A stretch of 39,605 nucleotides of DNA from an uncultured Alcaligenaceae bacterium (lineage in GTDB: Bacteria > Pseudomonadota > Gammaproteobacteria > Burkholderiales > Burkholderiaceae_B): contig CALFXX010000039.1 in NCBI GenBank assembly GCA_937952975.1, positions 1-39,605 on the forward strand, given 5' to 3'. Shown piece after piece: positions 31,588 to 39,605 of this stretch. The stretch's first letter is position 1, and each line of letters opens with the position of its first letter. The translations under genes and the position numbers were made by a program. Below the pieces are notes generated by a model that was given only the letters and a program-made list of their open reading frames with translations, had not been told where the DNA came from and did no database searches.

Positions 31588-32607
31588 ATGACAACGGTTA
31601 AACAAGGTAAAGCCTTAAATATTAAAGAGTCGCGCATTTTGATTGCAGGTGCCGCCAGCCTGGTCGGTTCACACACGGCTGATTTGCTACTGAAAGAAGG
31701 TGCGCGTGAAGTTCTGCTGCTTGATAACTTTTCGTTTGGCTCAATGGATGCCATCGCGCATTTGCAGAATGACCCACGTATCAAAATCGTACGCGCAGAT
31801 TTAATGCGCTTGCCTGATTTGTTGGATGCAACCAAAGGCGTAGATGGTGTGGTGCATTTAGCGGCCTATATGACGCTGGGTTTTTCGCAAACACCGTGGC
31901 AAGCGGTCGATGTCAATATTCGCGGCGCGCAAAACATGCTCGAAGCCTGTCGGGTCAATCAAGTTAAAAAAGTCGTCTTTGCTTCGTCGAACGCTGTCTA
32001 TGGTTATGGCACGGGTATCAAGGGTGCCTTGCACGAAGAAACGCCGTTTTATTCGGTCGGTGCGCCACCCGCTGCGATTTTGTACGGCGCGTCAAAAATC
32101 ATGGGCGAGCAGCTGTGTCGGCACTATCACCAAAGCGCAGGTCAAGATTACGTGGTCTTGCGTTATTCAACCGTGTATGGCGAGCGTCAGCACTACCGTG
32201 CCGCGAATTCGCTCTACATCATGGAAACCTATGATCTGGTGCGCAAAGGTCAGGCACCGGTCTTGCCGGGTGATGGTACGGACACCAAGCACTTTGTGCA
32301 TGTCTCAGACGTCGCACGCGCCAATATGGCAGCCCTACAAAGTACTGCGACAGATGTGGCGGTGAACGTCTCAGGACCAGCCCCCATCACGACGGGCGAG
32401 CTGGTTCAATTGGTCCTTGAGTATTGCAAAAGCTCGCTTAAGCCAGAGATTCGTCCTGACCCACCCGGCAAAGTTCGCTTGACCTCAGGTGGTGCGTTTC
32501 ATATCCCGCACGACAAAGCCGGCGACGTGATCGGCTGGAAACCGGTCGTGACGATGAAAGAGGGCGTCACTCGTTTACTGTCGTGGCTTGAGCAGCAAAA
32601 CAAGTAA
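31588..32607 (+). CDS. NAD-dependent epimerase/dehydratase (extended SDR)
   Basis: A 339-residue SDR of the nucleotide-sugar epimerase type. The Rossmann motif is changed to GAASLVG (21-27), with Ser24 where the middle Gly normally stands. The catalytic pair is Tyr166 and Lys170 in YGASK, with FASSNAVYG before it and RYSTVYGERQ after it. Gene context, two Bug binding proteins directly downstream, points to a catabolic or modifying role on a small acid or sugar rather than surface polysaccharide synthesis, but the sequence itself looks like a UDP-sugar epimerase. A 123-base gap upstream holds an inverted repeat GACCTG-N13-CAGGTC. Confidence 0.87.
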   Translation: MTTVKQGKALNIKESRILIAGAASLVGSHTADLLLKEGAREVLLLDNFSFGSMDAIAHLQNDPRIKIVRADLMRLPDLLDATKGVDGVVHLAAYMTLGFSQTPWQAVDVNIRGAQNMLEACRVNQVKKVVFASSNAVYGYGTGIKGALHEETPFYSVGAPPAAILYGASKIMGEQLCRHYHQSAGQDYVVLRYSTVYGERQHYRAANSLYIMETYDLVRKGQAPVLPGDGTDTKHFVHVSDVARANMAALQSTATDVAVNVSGPAPITTGELVQLVLEYCKSSLKPEIRPDPPGKVRLTSGGAFHIPHDKAGDVIGWKPVVTMKEGVTRLLSWLEQQNK

Positions 32608-32650
32608 GGTAAAAGCCTCACTCTGAACGTTCAACGTAAAAGGATCTCAG

Positions 32651-33607
32651 ATGCAACGCTCTCTTATGCAATGCATGACAGTGCTTGTTTGTTGTTTAAG
32701 TTTCTTTGCAACGCCGGTCTGGGCTTGGCCTGATCGGCCGATCGAAATTGTCGTTGGCTTTGCGCCGGGTGGCGGTACTGACATTACGGCTCGCACGCTT
32801 GCTACGTATCTTGAGAAAGAACTTGGTGGCTCGGTGGTGGTGGTCAATAAGTCGGGCGCTTCAGGGGCGATTGGGTTGGCGTATGTGGCGCGCGCCAAGC
32901 CCGATGGCCACACCCTGGGCATGACAAACATGCCGGGCTTACTGACGATACCGATTGAACGTGATGCGGGCTATGTGCCGGCTGACTTTACTTATTTAGC
33001 GAACCTAGTCAGAGATCCGTGCGCATTTAGCGTGAGCATCAATTCGCCTTACAAAACGCTTGCAGATCTGGTGGTCGCTGCTCGCGCGAATCCCGGGAAA
33101 ATCAGTGTGAGTACTTCGGGTATCGGCACCGATGATCATTTGCAAATGGCTTTTTTTGAAAAGGCGACGGGCACGAAACTGAATCATGTGCCGTTCAATG
33201 GCGCGGCACCTCAGCGCAATGCCGTGTTTGGTGGCCATACTGACGTGGGTGGGATGAACGTCGGAGAAGCCATGCCTTACAACGGCACTCATTTACGTAT
33301 TTTGGCGCAAGCCGCTGAGGTGCGCTCGGTGCTGGCCCCAGACGTGCCGACGTTTAAAGAGCAGGGTGTAGACGTCGTCTTGGCGTCTGAGCGTGGCTTG
33401 GTCGGGCCCAAAGGCTTGCCTAAGGATGTGCAACAAAAGTTGGAAACAGCGCTTAGCAATATTGCAAAAAACCCCGAGTTTATTCAACAAATTCGTTCGC
33501 AATTTACTGAACTCGATTATGTGGCGAGTGAAGCCTGGCAAGCGCGGCTGGCTCGCGCTGATCTTGATTTAAAACAACTTTGGAAGACTCAGCGCTGGGC
33601 TGACTAG
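32651..33607 (+). CDS. Bug-family (TctC) periplasmic solute-binding protein
   Basis: A 318-residue exported protein: signal peptide of about 25 residues ending PVWA, then WPDRPIEIVVGFAPGGGTDITAR, which is the Bug signature. VNKSGASGAIGLAYVARAKPDGHTL follows, as does SGIGTDDHLQMAFF and the GLVGPKGLPKDV block. Such proteins bind carboxylates or other small polar solutes in the periplasm and may work with a TctA/TctB carrier or a sensor. No tctAB genes are present here. AAAGG stands eight bases before the ATG. It lies 43 bases after the epimerase gene. Confidence 0.92.
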   Translation: MQRSLMQCMTVLVCCLSFFATPVWAWPDRPIEIVVGFAPGGGTDITARTLATYLEKELGGSVVVVNKSGASGAIGLAYVARAKPDGHTLGMTNMPGLLTIPIERDAGYVPADFTYLANLVRDPCAFSVSINSPYKTLADLVVAARANPGKISVSTSGIGTDDHLQMAFFEKATGTKLNHVPFNGAAPQRNAVFGGHTDVGGMNVGEAMPYNGTHLRILAQAAEVRSVLAPDVPTFKEQGVDVVLASERGLVGPKGLPKDVQQKLETALSNIAKNPEFIQQIRSQFTELDYVASEAWQARLARADLDLKQLWKTQRWAD

Positions 33608-33708
33608 CTTTGGTCTGAAGCGGATAAGGTAACAAGCTAAGATCAAGCTGGCAACAAGATAAGTTTCATTTGTTCATAGAGACAATTTATTCTGCATCTG
33701 AGAGAAAG

Positions 33709-34704
33709 ATGAAAAATTTATTTGCTAAAAAAGTGACTCAAACAGCCTTTGGTCTGTTGCTCCCGTTGCTAGCGGCTGTGTCTACCTTCACCAACTCTTA
33801 CGCGGCTGAGTTTCCTGAAAAAGCAGTTACGCTTGTGGTGCCTTACCCGGCGGGTGGTGCGACCGATGTGATTGCGCGACTGATTGCAGAGAAGTTGCCC
33901 GCGGTGTGGGGGCAACAGGTGGTGGTCGCTAATCGGCCTGGTGCCGGCACGACCTTGGCCGCTGAGGCGCTCGCGCGCGCACCTGGCGATGGTTATACGC
34001 TTTACATGACAACCGCGGCGCATACGATTAGCGCTAGCCTGTACAAAAAGCTCAACTACGATCCGATCAAAGACTTTGCACCAATCACTCTGGTGTCAAC
34101 GATCCCGTTGGTGTTGGTCACGACTGCGGTGCTGCCAGTCAACACAGTGCCTGAATTAGTCGCGTATGCCAAAGCGCAAAAAAATGGCTTGTCGATGGCG
34201 TCGACCGGTAACGGTACTCCACAGCACTTGACCGGTGAGCTCTTTAAAGCCAAGACGGGAGTCCCCTTTGTGCACGTGCCCTACAAGGGCGATCCGCCGA
34301 TGCTGACGGATTTAATTGGCGGGCAGGTGCAGGTGGCGTTTGTGACTTTATCTGCAGCGCTGCCTTACATTAAATCGGGCAAATTGCGCGCGATTGCCCT
34401 GGCCCACCCCACGCGGGTTGACGCGCTGCCTGGCGTACCCACCATGACTGAGGCGGGTATGCCTGGTTTCAATGCGGCAACTTGGTTTGGTTTGTTTGGC
34501 CCAGCAACAATGCCACAAGAGTTACGCCAAAAAATCTACCAAACAGTACACCGTCTGGTAGCTGAACCCGGCATGCAACAGCGTCTGCTTGAAATGGGCG
34601 GTGAAATCAATAACAGCTCGCCCGCTGAGTTTCAAAAAGTGATCGATGTCGAAGTTAAAAACTGGGCCGAGGCCGTGAAGTTGTCAGGCGCCAGTGTCGA
34701 CTAG
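33709..34704 (+). CDS. Second Bug-family periplasmic solute-binding protein
   Basis: A 331-residue exported protein with a signal peptide ending NSYAA, then FPEKAVTLVVPYPAGGATDVIAR, VVVANRPGAGTTLAAEALARAPGDGYTL and GVPFVHVPYKGDPPMLTDLIGGQVQ, all typical of Bug proteins. ATG 33709 is chosen because the signal peptide begins there after GAGAGAAAG. It differs clearly from its neighbour, so the two are not a recent duplication. Its TAG stop shares the four bases CTAG with the ruvA stop on the other strand. Ligand unknown. Confidence 0.93.
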   Translation: MKNLFAKKVTQTAFGLLLPLLAAVSTFTNSYAAEFPEKAVTLVVPYPAGGATDVIARLIAEKLPAVWGQQVVVANRPGAGTTLAAEALARAPGDGYTLYMTTAAHTISASLYKKLNYDPIKDFAPITLVSTIPLVLVTTAVLPVNTVPELVAYAKAQKNGLSMASTGNGTPQHLTGELFKAKTGVPFVHVPYKGDPPMLTDLIGGQVQVAFVTLSAALPYIKSGKLRAIALAHPTRVDALPGVPTMTEAGMPGFNAATWFGLFGPATMPQELRQKIYQTVHRLVAEPGMQQRLLEMGGEINNSSPAEFQKVIDVEVKNWAEAVKLSGASVD

Positions 34705-35273
34705 CGTGACAAACTCTTGAGTGCGAGTCGGATGCCATCTGAAACGCTCACGCCCTCTGGCAACGTTTTCAGTGCAGTCAGAGACTCGCGCTCTGAATAA
34801 CCCAAGGCGGTCAGGGCGTGCAGTACATCTGTTTGGTTGCCTGCAGACACACTAGGCGTGGCGCCTAAGTCAGCGCCAAGCTTACCTTTCATTTCAAGTA
34901 GCAGGCGTTGGGCCGTCTTGGTACCGATACCGGGTATGCGTGTGAGGCGCGCAGGCTCTTGCAGCGTAATGGCTTGCGCCAGATCTGCGACGGACATACC
35001 CGATAACACCGCAAGCGCTGTGCGTGCGCCAATGCCGCTCACTTTCACAAGTTCGCGAAACGCCGCACGTTCTTGTGCGCTTGAAAACCCAAACAGAATG
35101 TGTGCATCTTCTCGCACGGTGAGGTGCGTCAGAATGGTGACTTGTGCGCCGAGCTCTGGCAGCGCATAAAACGTCGTCATCGAGACATCAATTTCGTAGC
35201 CGACTCCTTGCACATCCAAGCCAATACGTGGTGGCATTTTTTCGTACAAGGTGCCCGTGAGTCGACCGATCAT
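34701..35273 (-). CDS. ruvA: Holliday junction DNA-binding protein RuvA
   Basis: A 190-residue protein: OB-fold domain (MIGRLTGTLYEKMPPRIGLDVQGVGYEI), two helix-hairpin-helix motifs (VSGIGARTALAVLSG and IPGIGTKTAQRLLLEMK) and a C-terminal RuvB-binding helix bundle (VLHALTALGYSERE). It forms tetramers on the four-way junction and loads RuvB. The ATG at 35273 fits the family start MIGRL. It follows ruvC after 16 bases. Confidence 0.96.
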   Translation of the reverse strand: MIGRLTGTLYEKMPPRIGLDVQGVGYEIDVSMTTFYALPELGAQVTILTHLTVREDAHILFGFSSAQERAAFRELVKVSGIGARTALAVLSGMSVADLAQAITLQEPARLTRIPGIGTKTAQRLLLEMKGKLGADLGATPSVSAGNQTDVLHALTALGYSERESLTALKTLPEGVSVSDGIRLALKSLSR

Positions 35274-35289
35274 GATTGTGTTCCTTAGG

Positions 35290-35841
35290 TTAGCCGAGTA
35301 GTCGGCCGCCGCGTACACGCGTACGACCGCGTGCGGTGCGCTGTTGGTAGTTTGTGACGCCAAGTTTTTCAGCCATCGGGCTAACGTGTGCATGGCAGAT
35401 GGCGCACGCGAGCGCATCGGCAGAGTCGGGCGCAGGGACACCATCTAGCGATAACAAACGCTGAACCATCAGTTGAACTTGTTCTTTTGCGGCGCGCCCA
35501 GCTCCAACGACAGACTTCTTAATTTGTAGTGCACTGTATTCAAACACGGCTAAATCCCGATCTGCCAGCGCACATAGGGCTGCACCGCGAGCTTGACCTA
35601 GCAACAAGGTCGTTGCGGGGTTTGTATTCATGAATACGATTTCTAGCGAGGCGACATCAGGTTGCGTCTCTTCAATGACCTGGCGCAGATTATCCAGGAT
35701 CACTTTGAGTCTGAGAGGGAGTGTGATGTCTGTAGGTACGACGATGGTGCCACTTGCCACATAGGTCAGGCGGCTGCCGATCAAATCGATTACGCCAAAC
35801 CCTGTGCGGCGCAGGCCTGGGTCAACGCCTAAGATGCGCAT
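35290..35841 (-). CDS. ruvC: Crossover junction endonuclease RuvC
   Basis: A 183-residue resolvase. The acidic residues of the RNase-H-like site are visible: Asp7 in GVDPGLRRTGFG, Glu in ASLEIVFM, and the DSADALACAI segment with the last two Asp. It cuts Holliday junctions symmetrically together with RuvAB. The ATG at 35841 gives the family start MRILGVDPG; a GTG 12 bases upstream is also possible. The C-terminal tail is rich in Arg and Gly. It follows purH by 42 bases. Confidence 0.95.
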   Translation of the reverse strand: MRILGVDPGLRRTGFGVIDLIGSRLTYVASGTIVVPTDITLPLRLKVILDNLRQVIEETQPDVASLEIVFMNTNPATTLLLGQARGAALCALADRDLAVFEYSALQIKKSVVGAGRAAKEQVQLMVQRLLSLDGVPAPDSADALACAICHAHVSPMAEKLGVTNYQQRTARGRTRVRGGRLLG

Positions 35842-35883
35842 ACGATTTTGCACACAGAGCGTTGAGCCATCATTGAGTGTGAC

Positions 35884-37473
35884 TTAATGCCTGAAGTGAC
35901 GCATGCCAGTCAGCACCATCACAATACCGCGTTCGTTGGCCGCGGCGATCACCTCGTCGTCACGCATGCTGCCACCAGGCTGGATGACGCAAGTTGCACC
36001 CGCATCAATCACAACATCTAAGCCGTCGCGAAACGGAAAGAACGCATCAGATGCAACGGCTGAACCTTTAAGCGTTAAGCCTGCATTTTCAGCCTTGATC
36101 GAGGCGATGCGCGCTGAATCAATACGACTCATCTGACCTGCCCCGACGCCTAAGGTCATGCCCTCGCCACAAAAGACGATGGCGTTTGACTTAACAAACT
36201 TGGCGACCTTCCAGGCAAACAGTAAATCGCTCAGTTGAGCGGGGGTAGGTTGTGTGCGCGTCGCGACCTTCAGATCACTTGCCTGCACGGTCTGCGAGTC
36301 GGGTGTTTGCACCAGCCAGCCACCACCAACACGCTTGACATCAATGTCATTTTGTCCGTCACCCATTGGTACTTGCAACACACGTACGTTTTTCTTGGCG
36401 GTCAAAAATTCGAGCGCAGCTTTGTCGTAAGCGGGTGCTAGCAAGACTTCAACAAATTGATTGCTGATCGCTTTGGCACACGCCAGGTTAACGGTGCGAT
36501 TAAAGGCAATGATGCCGCCAAAGGCTGAGGTTGGGTCGGTTTTGAACGCTTTGAGGTAGGCGTTGACCGCCTTGTCGGCGACGGCCACGCCACATGGATT
36601 TGCATGCTTGACGATGACACAGGCTGGCTCGGCAAAGCTGCGCACACAATCCCAGGCCGCATCAGAGTCGGCGATGTTGTTGTACGAAAGTTCTTTGCCC
36701 TGTAACTGTACGAAGTTGCCTAACAGCCCTGCGGGGCAAGTGGGATCGACATAAAACGCCGAGCGCTGTTGAGAATTTTCACCGTAGCGCAACACTTGTT
36801 GCTGATGAACTTGTAAGGTCAGTGTGTTGGGCCAAGTGCTGCGCTCGGGGACTGCTTCTTGTGCGGGCTCTGCGGCAACCAGGCTGCTGAGGTATGCCGC
36901 AATCGCGCCATCGTAGGCGCTCGTGTGTGCGTAGACCTTGGTGGCGAGTGCTAACCGCAGCCCATACGACGTGTCACCTGTGGCATCCATTTCTTTTAAA
37001 ACGCGTGGGTAATCAGCGGGGTCAATGACCACAGTGACGCCACCGGCCTCGGTGCCGTGATTTTTTGCCGCCGCGCGCAGCATGGCGGGCCCGCCAATGT
37101 CAATGTTTTCAACGGCATCGGCGAAGGTGCAGTCGGGCTTGGCGACGGCCGCGCGAAAGGGGTAGAGATTGACGACCAGCAGATCGATACGATCGATGCC
37201 ATGCTCTTGGATGGTTTGCAAATGTTCGGCGCTGTCGCGTCGAGCCAGAAGGCCGCCATGAATTTTTGGATGCAAGGTTTTAACTCGGCCATCCAGAATT
37301 TCAGGCGAGCCTGTGTGCTGTGCGACTTCGGTGACTGTTAAGCCGGCCTCGGCCAGTAACTTGGCCGTACCTCCGGTTGAAAGAAGCCTGACGCCACGCT
37401 TGGCGAGTGCTTTGGCAAAATCAACGATGCCGGCTTTATCTGAAACAGAGAGCAGTGCGGTTTGAATAGTCAT
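35884..37473 (-). CDS. purH: Bifunctional AICAR transformylase / IMP cyclohydrolase
   Basis: A 529-residue enzyme for the last two steps of IMP synthesis. The N-terminal cyclohydrolase domain (about 1-200) opens LLSVSDKAGIVDFAKAL and contains STGGTAKLL and LDGRVKTLHPKIHGGLLAR. The transformylase domain carries VIVKHANPCGVA with the catalytic Lys-His, SAFGGIIAFNR, and ends with SDAFFPFRDGLD...VIQPGGSMRDDEVIAAA. Full length, no anomaly. Its start overlaps the fis stop by four bases. Confidence 0.97.
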   Translation of the reverse strand: MTIQTALLSVSDKAGIVDFAKALAKRGVRLLSTGGTAKLLAEAGLTVTEVAQHTGSPEILDGRVKTLHPKIHGGLLARRDSAEHLQTIQEHGIDRIDLLVVNLYPFRAAVAKPDCTFADAVENIDIGGPAMLRAAAKNHGTEAGGVTVVIDPADYPRVLKEMDATGDTSYGLRLALATKVYAHTSAYDGAIAAYLSSLVAAEPAQEAVPERSTWPNTLTLQVHQQQVLRYGENSQQRSAFYVDPTCPAGLLGNFVQLQGKELSYNNIADSDAAWDCVRSFAEPACVIVKHANPCGVAVADKAVNAYLKAFKTDPTSAFGGIIAFNRTVNLACAKAISNQFVEVLLAPAYDKAALEFLTAKKNVRVLQVPMGDGQNDIDVKRVGGGWLVQTPDSQTVQASDLKVATRTQPTPAQLSDLLFAWKVAKFVKSNAIVFCGEGMTLGVGAGQMSRIDSARIASIKAENAGLTLKGSAVASDAFFPFRDGLDVVIDAGATCVIQPGGSMRDDEVIAAANERGIVMVLTGMRHFRH

Positions 37474-37706
37474 ATGAGCTTGTGTGCTAACAGTTTTTTT
37501 CGAAGAGTGTTGCGGGTGACGCCCAGCATCAGGGCGGCACGCGATTGATTGTTATTGGCGCGTTGCATCGCAATGGCTAACAGCGGGCGTTCGACGCAGC
37601 CGACCACCATGTCATAGAGATCGTTGGGTTCAGTGTCGCCCAAGTCGGCAAAGTAATTGTCAAGGCTGAGGCGTACCGCTTCATCAAGGATATTATTTTT
37701 TTTCAT
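37470..37706 (-). CDS. fis: Fis-family nucleoid-associated DNA-binding protein
   Basis: A 78-residue small Fis protein. The C-terminal helix-turn-helix is clear: AMQRANNNQSRAALMLGVTRNTLRKKL, as in Fis and NtrC C-termini. It bends DNA and in enterobacteria controls rRNA and recombination. The position after dusB matches the dusB-fis operon of proteobacteria; here purH follows with a four-base overlap. The N-terminal beta-hairpin arm is shorter than in E. coli (98 residues), as usual in betaproteobacteria. Confidence 0.93.
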   Translation of the reverse strand: MKKNNILDEAVRLSLDNYFADLGDTEPNDLYDMVVGCVERPLLAIAMQRANNNQSRAALMLGVTRNTLRKKLLAHKLI

Positions 37707-37717
37707 AAGAACGGCCT

Positions 37718-38764
37718 TCAGGCGGCGTGCAGGTATGGCGAACTAAGTCCATTATTGTCGCAGGTTGTGGCCAGACTGTCTGCGTACGTCTCGGCTTGGG
37801 TCAAAAACCAGCAGTCGACCGCTGCAAATTGCTCGGTGGTGGTTTCAAGGCGGTTGATATGAGCCGCCAGCGCAGTGCCATTTTCTAGGCCGCTGACGTA
37901 CCACCCGATGTGTTTGCGTGCGGTTTTGACCCCAACGCTTTCGCCATAAAACTGGTAGTGGTCAGCGAGATGGTGCAGTAATAATTCACGCATCTCTGTC
38001 CAGGTTGGGGGCGCTAGCGTCTCGCCAGTACGCAGAAAATGATCAATTTCTCGAAAAATCCAGGGGCGACCTTGTGCCGCACGGCCGATCATGACGGCAT
38101 CGGCGCCTGTGTACGCCAGCACAGTGCGGGCTTTTTGAGGGCTATCGATGTCACCATTGGCGACTACCGGAATCGAAATGCTGGCTTTGACTTCGCGAAT
38201 GGTGTCGTATTCAGCCTCGCCCAAATACAGATCTGCACGGGTGCGACCATGCAGGGTCAGGGCTGAGATACCAGTTTCTTGTGCAAGGTGCGCGATGCGC
38301 AAGGCATTGCGATGCTCTCGGTCCCACCCTGTGCGAGTTTTCAGTGTGACAGGGATCCCAAGCGGCGTGCAGGCGTTTACAACGGTTTCAAGGATGCGGG
38401 CCACGAGGTCTTCGTGGCGCAGTAAAGCCGAGCCCGAGGCCACATTGCAAACTTTTTTGACCGGGCAGCCCATGTTGATGTCAATCACCCGAGCACCCTT
38501 GCCGATATTAAAAACCGCTGCCTGCGCCATCATTTGTGGGTCAGCGCCAGCAATTTGCACGGCAACTGGATCGCTTTCGCCATCGTGATTCAGGCGACGC
38601 GAAGACTTAACGGTTTGCCATAACTGTGGGTTGCTAGCCGCCATCTCAGACACGGCGTAGCCCGCACCCAGACGCTTGCATAATTGCCGAAACGGCCGAT
38701 CTGTCACCCCAGCCATCGGGGCGACGAAAACGTTGTTATTAAGAGACCAGGGGCCGATATTCAT
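37718..38764 (-). CDS. dusB: tRNA-dihydrouridine synthase DusB
   Basis: A 348-residue FMN-dependent TIM-barrel enzyme that reduces uridine in the tRNA D-loop. APMAGVTDRPFRQLC opens the barrel; INMGCPVKKVCNVASGSALL contains the catalytic Cys; LHGRTR, VVANGDI and MIGRAAQGRPWIF are FMN-binding parts. The ATG at 38764 is chosen over a TTG six bases earlier. The C-terminal ~25 residues vary and are not needed for the call. First of dusB-fis-purH, 29 bases after the UbiH-family gene. Confidence 0.95.
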   Translation of the reverse strand: MNIGPWSLNNNVFVAPMAGVTDRPFRQLCKRLGAGYAVSEMAASNPQLWQTVKSSRRLNHDGESDPVAVQIAGADPQMMAQAAVFNIGKGARVIDINMGCPVKKVCNVASGSALLRHEDLVARILETVVNACTPLGIPVTLKTRTGWDREHRNALRIAHLAQETGISALTLHGRTRADLYLGEAEYDTIREVKASISIPVVANGDIDSPQKARTVLAYTGADAVMIGRAAQGRPWIFREIDHFLRTGETLAPPTWTEMRELLLHHLADHYQFYGESVGVKTARKHIGWYVSGLENGTALAAHINRLETTTEQFAAVDCWFLTQAETYADSLATTCDNNGLSSPYLHAA

Positions 38765-38793
38765 GGCCAAATTGTAACGCCTCGGGCTTACCG

Positions 38794-39605
38794 CTAGAGC
38801 CTGAGACCTTGCAACAAATGGCGTGCGAGCGGTGCGCGTAGGGCTGGCAAAAGATCCATCCCTAATAGTGCCAGGCCGGCGGCGTGCTCAATCACAGGTG
38901 CTTTTGTGGTGAACACACGCGAAAGTAAATCCGTCAACCGAACCGTCAGTTGACGATCAGGGCCGCGCAGCTGCTCATAGCGTTGCAAGGCTTCGTGAGG
39001 CATTTGCTCGGGAGTCACAAGCCACTCGCGTAAAGCAATCGCAAGCGTCGCGGCGTCACGCAGCCCTAAGTTCAAGCCTTGGCCTGCCACAGGATGCAGG
39101 GTTTGAGCGGCATTGCCGATGGCTACGCAACGTCCGTCGACCGCTTGAGGACGTAAGGTCATGGCGAGTGGGACGCAGGCAATCGACCCTTGTACTGTCA
39201 ACGTACCCAGCCGTGAACCAAACATCTCGGTCAGAGCTTGTGAAAAGTGTTCGGGCGCTAAGGCTTGCAACGCTTTGGCACGCTCAGGCGTACAGCACCA
39301 GACGATTGATTGCTCGCCCAACGCCTCGGGGTGAGGCAAAACGGCTAAGGGTCCTTCGTTTGTAAAGCGTTCGAAGGCCCAGCCTGCCCGTGGTCTGCTC
39401 GCGCGGGCGCGTGTGAGCAACGCATACTGAGTGTATTCACGAGTGGGTTCGATACCTGTGAGCCCATCCGCCTGAATCACCAATTTTGCGCGCAACTGGC
39501 GCGCACCTTGTTCAAGACTGACGCCCGAGGTGTCTTGGCTGGTCACGCGTGCACTTTCGCCGCTTAACACTTGCACGCCGCTTGCGTTTACCGACTGAGT
39601 GAGAT
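38794..39605 (-). CDS. UbiH/UbiF/VisC-family FAD-dependent hydroxylase, C-terminal part (5' end outside window)
   Basis: The frame is open to the window edge, so about 269 C-terminal residues are present. QADG followed by a short loop is the middle segment of the family. AIGNAAQTLHPVAGQGLNLGLRDAATLA is the UbiH/COQ6 signature that binds the FAD pyrophosphate and ribityl part (GD/GN and HP-GQGxN). These enzymes hydroxylate the ring of ubiquinone precursors at the inner membrane. The position relative to dusB agrees with a core biosynthetic gene. Which ring position is modified (UbiH, UbiF or UbiI type) cannot be decided without the N-terminal half. Confidence 0.9.
   Translation of the reverse strand, partial: LTQSVNASGVQVLSGESARVTSQDTSGVSLEQGARQLRAKLVIQADGLTGIEPTREYTQYALLTRARASRPRAGWAFERFTNEGPLAVLPHPEALGEQSIVWCCTPERAKALQALAPEHFSQALTEMFGSRLGTLTVQGSIACVPLAMTLRPQAVDGRCVAIGNAAQTLHPVAGQGLNLGLRDAATLAIALREWLVTPEQMPHEALQRYEQLRGPDRQLTVRLTDLLSRVFTTKAPVIEHAAGLALLGMDLLPALRAPLARHLLQGLRL

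Noticed and set aside
1..39605. CRISPR arrays, tRNA/rRNA genes, insertion sequences or prophage genes
   Set aside because: No regular repeat-spacer pattern, tRNA-like cloverleaf, transposase or integrase motif was seen on reading both strands; a tool search would be needed to exclude degraded copies.

Overview
The window looks like chromosome of a betaproteobacterium in the order Burkholderiales, probably Alcaligenaceae-like. The evidence is the run dusB-fis-purH-ruvC-ruvA, a minCDE-glnS block, two Bug-type (tripartite tricarboxylate transporter) periplasmic binding proteins, and a branched-chain-amino-acid-type ABC transporter joined to CoA-ester catabolic genes. This placement rests on gene content and protein features, not on a database search. 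No tRNA, rRNA, CRISPR array or recognisable insertion sequence was seen.

Layout. 1-3.2 kb: the 3' end of ettA, an antitoxin of YefM type without a toxin, a small copper-chaperone-like protein, paaY divergent from a 4HBT thioesterase, and a lactonase-like metallo-beta-lactamase. 3.2-7.9 kb: a visibly AT-rich segment with a stand-alone EAL phosphodiesterase, an AraC regulator, about 1.1 kb without credible genes, and a membrane protein that reads as a pentameric ligand-gated ion channel homologue. 7.9-16.5 kb: one long minus-strand cluster (CoA ligase, thiolase, DUF35 zinc-ribbon/OB protein, crotonase, then binding protein, LivH, a fused LivM-LivG, LivF). It reads as uptake plus CoA activation and beta-oxidation-like degradation of an unidentified carboxylic acid. 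16.6-21.7 kb: a serine hydrolase, minE-minD-minC with a strong intrinsic terminator, and glnS.

21.8-26.4 kb: a cytochrome bd-like pair (CydA/CydB homologues) in which most haem-ligand positions are changed, facing a convergent EnvZ/OmpR-type two-component system. 26.5-29.5 kb: recQ and ruvB, convergent and overlapping. 29.6-34.7 kb: a plus-strand block (PLP ammonia-lyase, NDUFA9-like protein, SDR epimerase, two Bug proteins) lying between ruvB and ruvCA, which are usually neighbours. 34.7-39.6 kb: ruvA, ruvC, purH, fis, dusB and the C-terminal part of a UbiH-family monooxygenase running off the window.

The two most unusual items are the CydAB-like pair with lost haem ligands and the ion-channel-like protein in the AT-rich segment. 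The 8.6-kb catabolic and transport cluster is the most coherent metabolic system. Several gene starts were moved inward to an ATG/GTG supported by a ribosome-binding site, operon overlap or family N-terminus; each entry says so.
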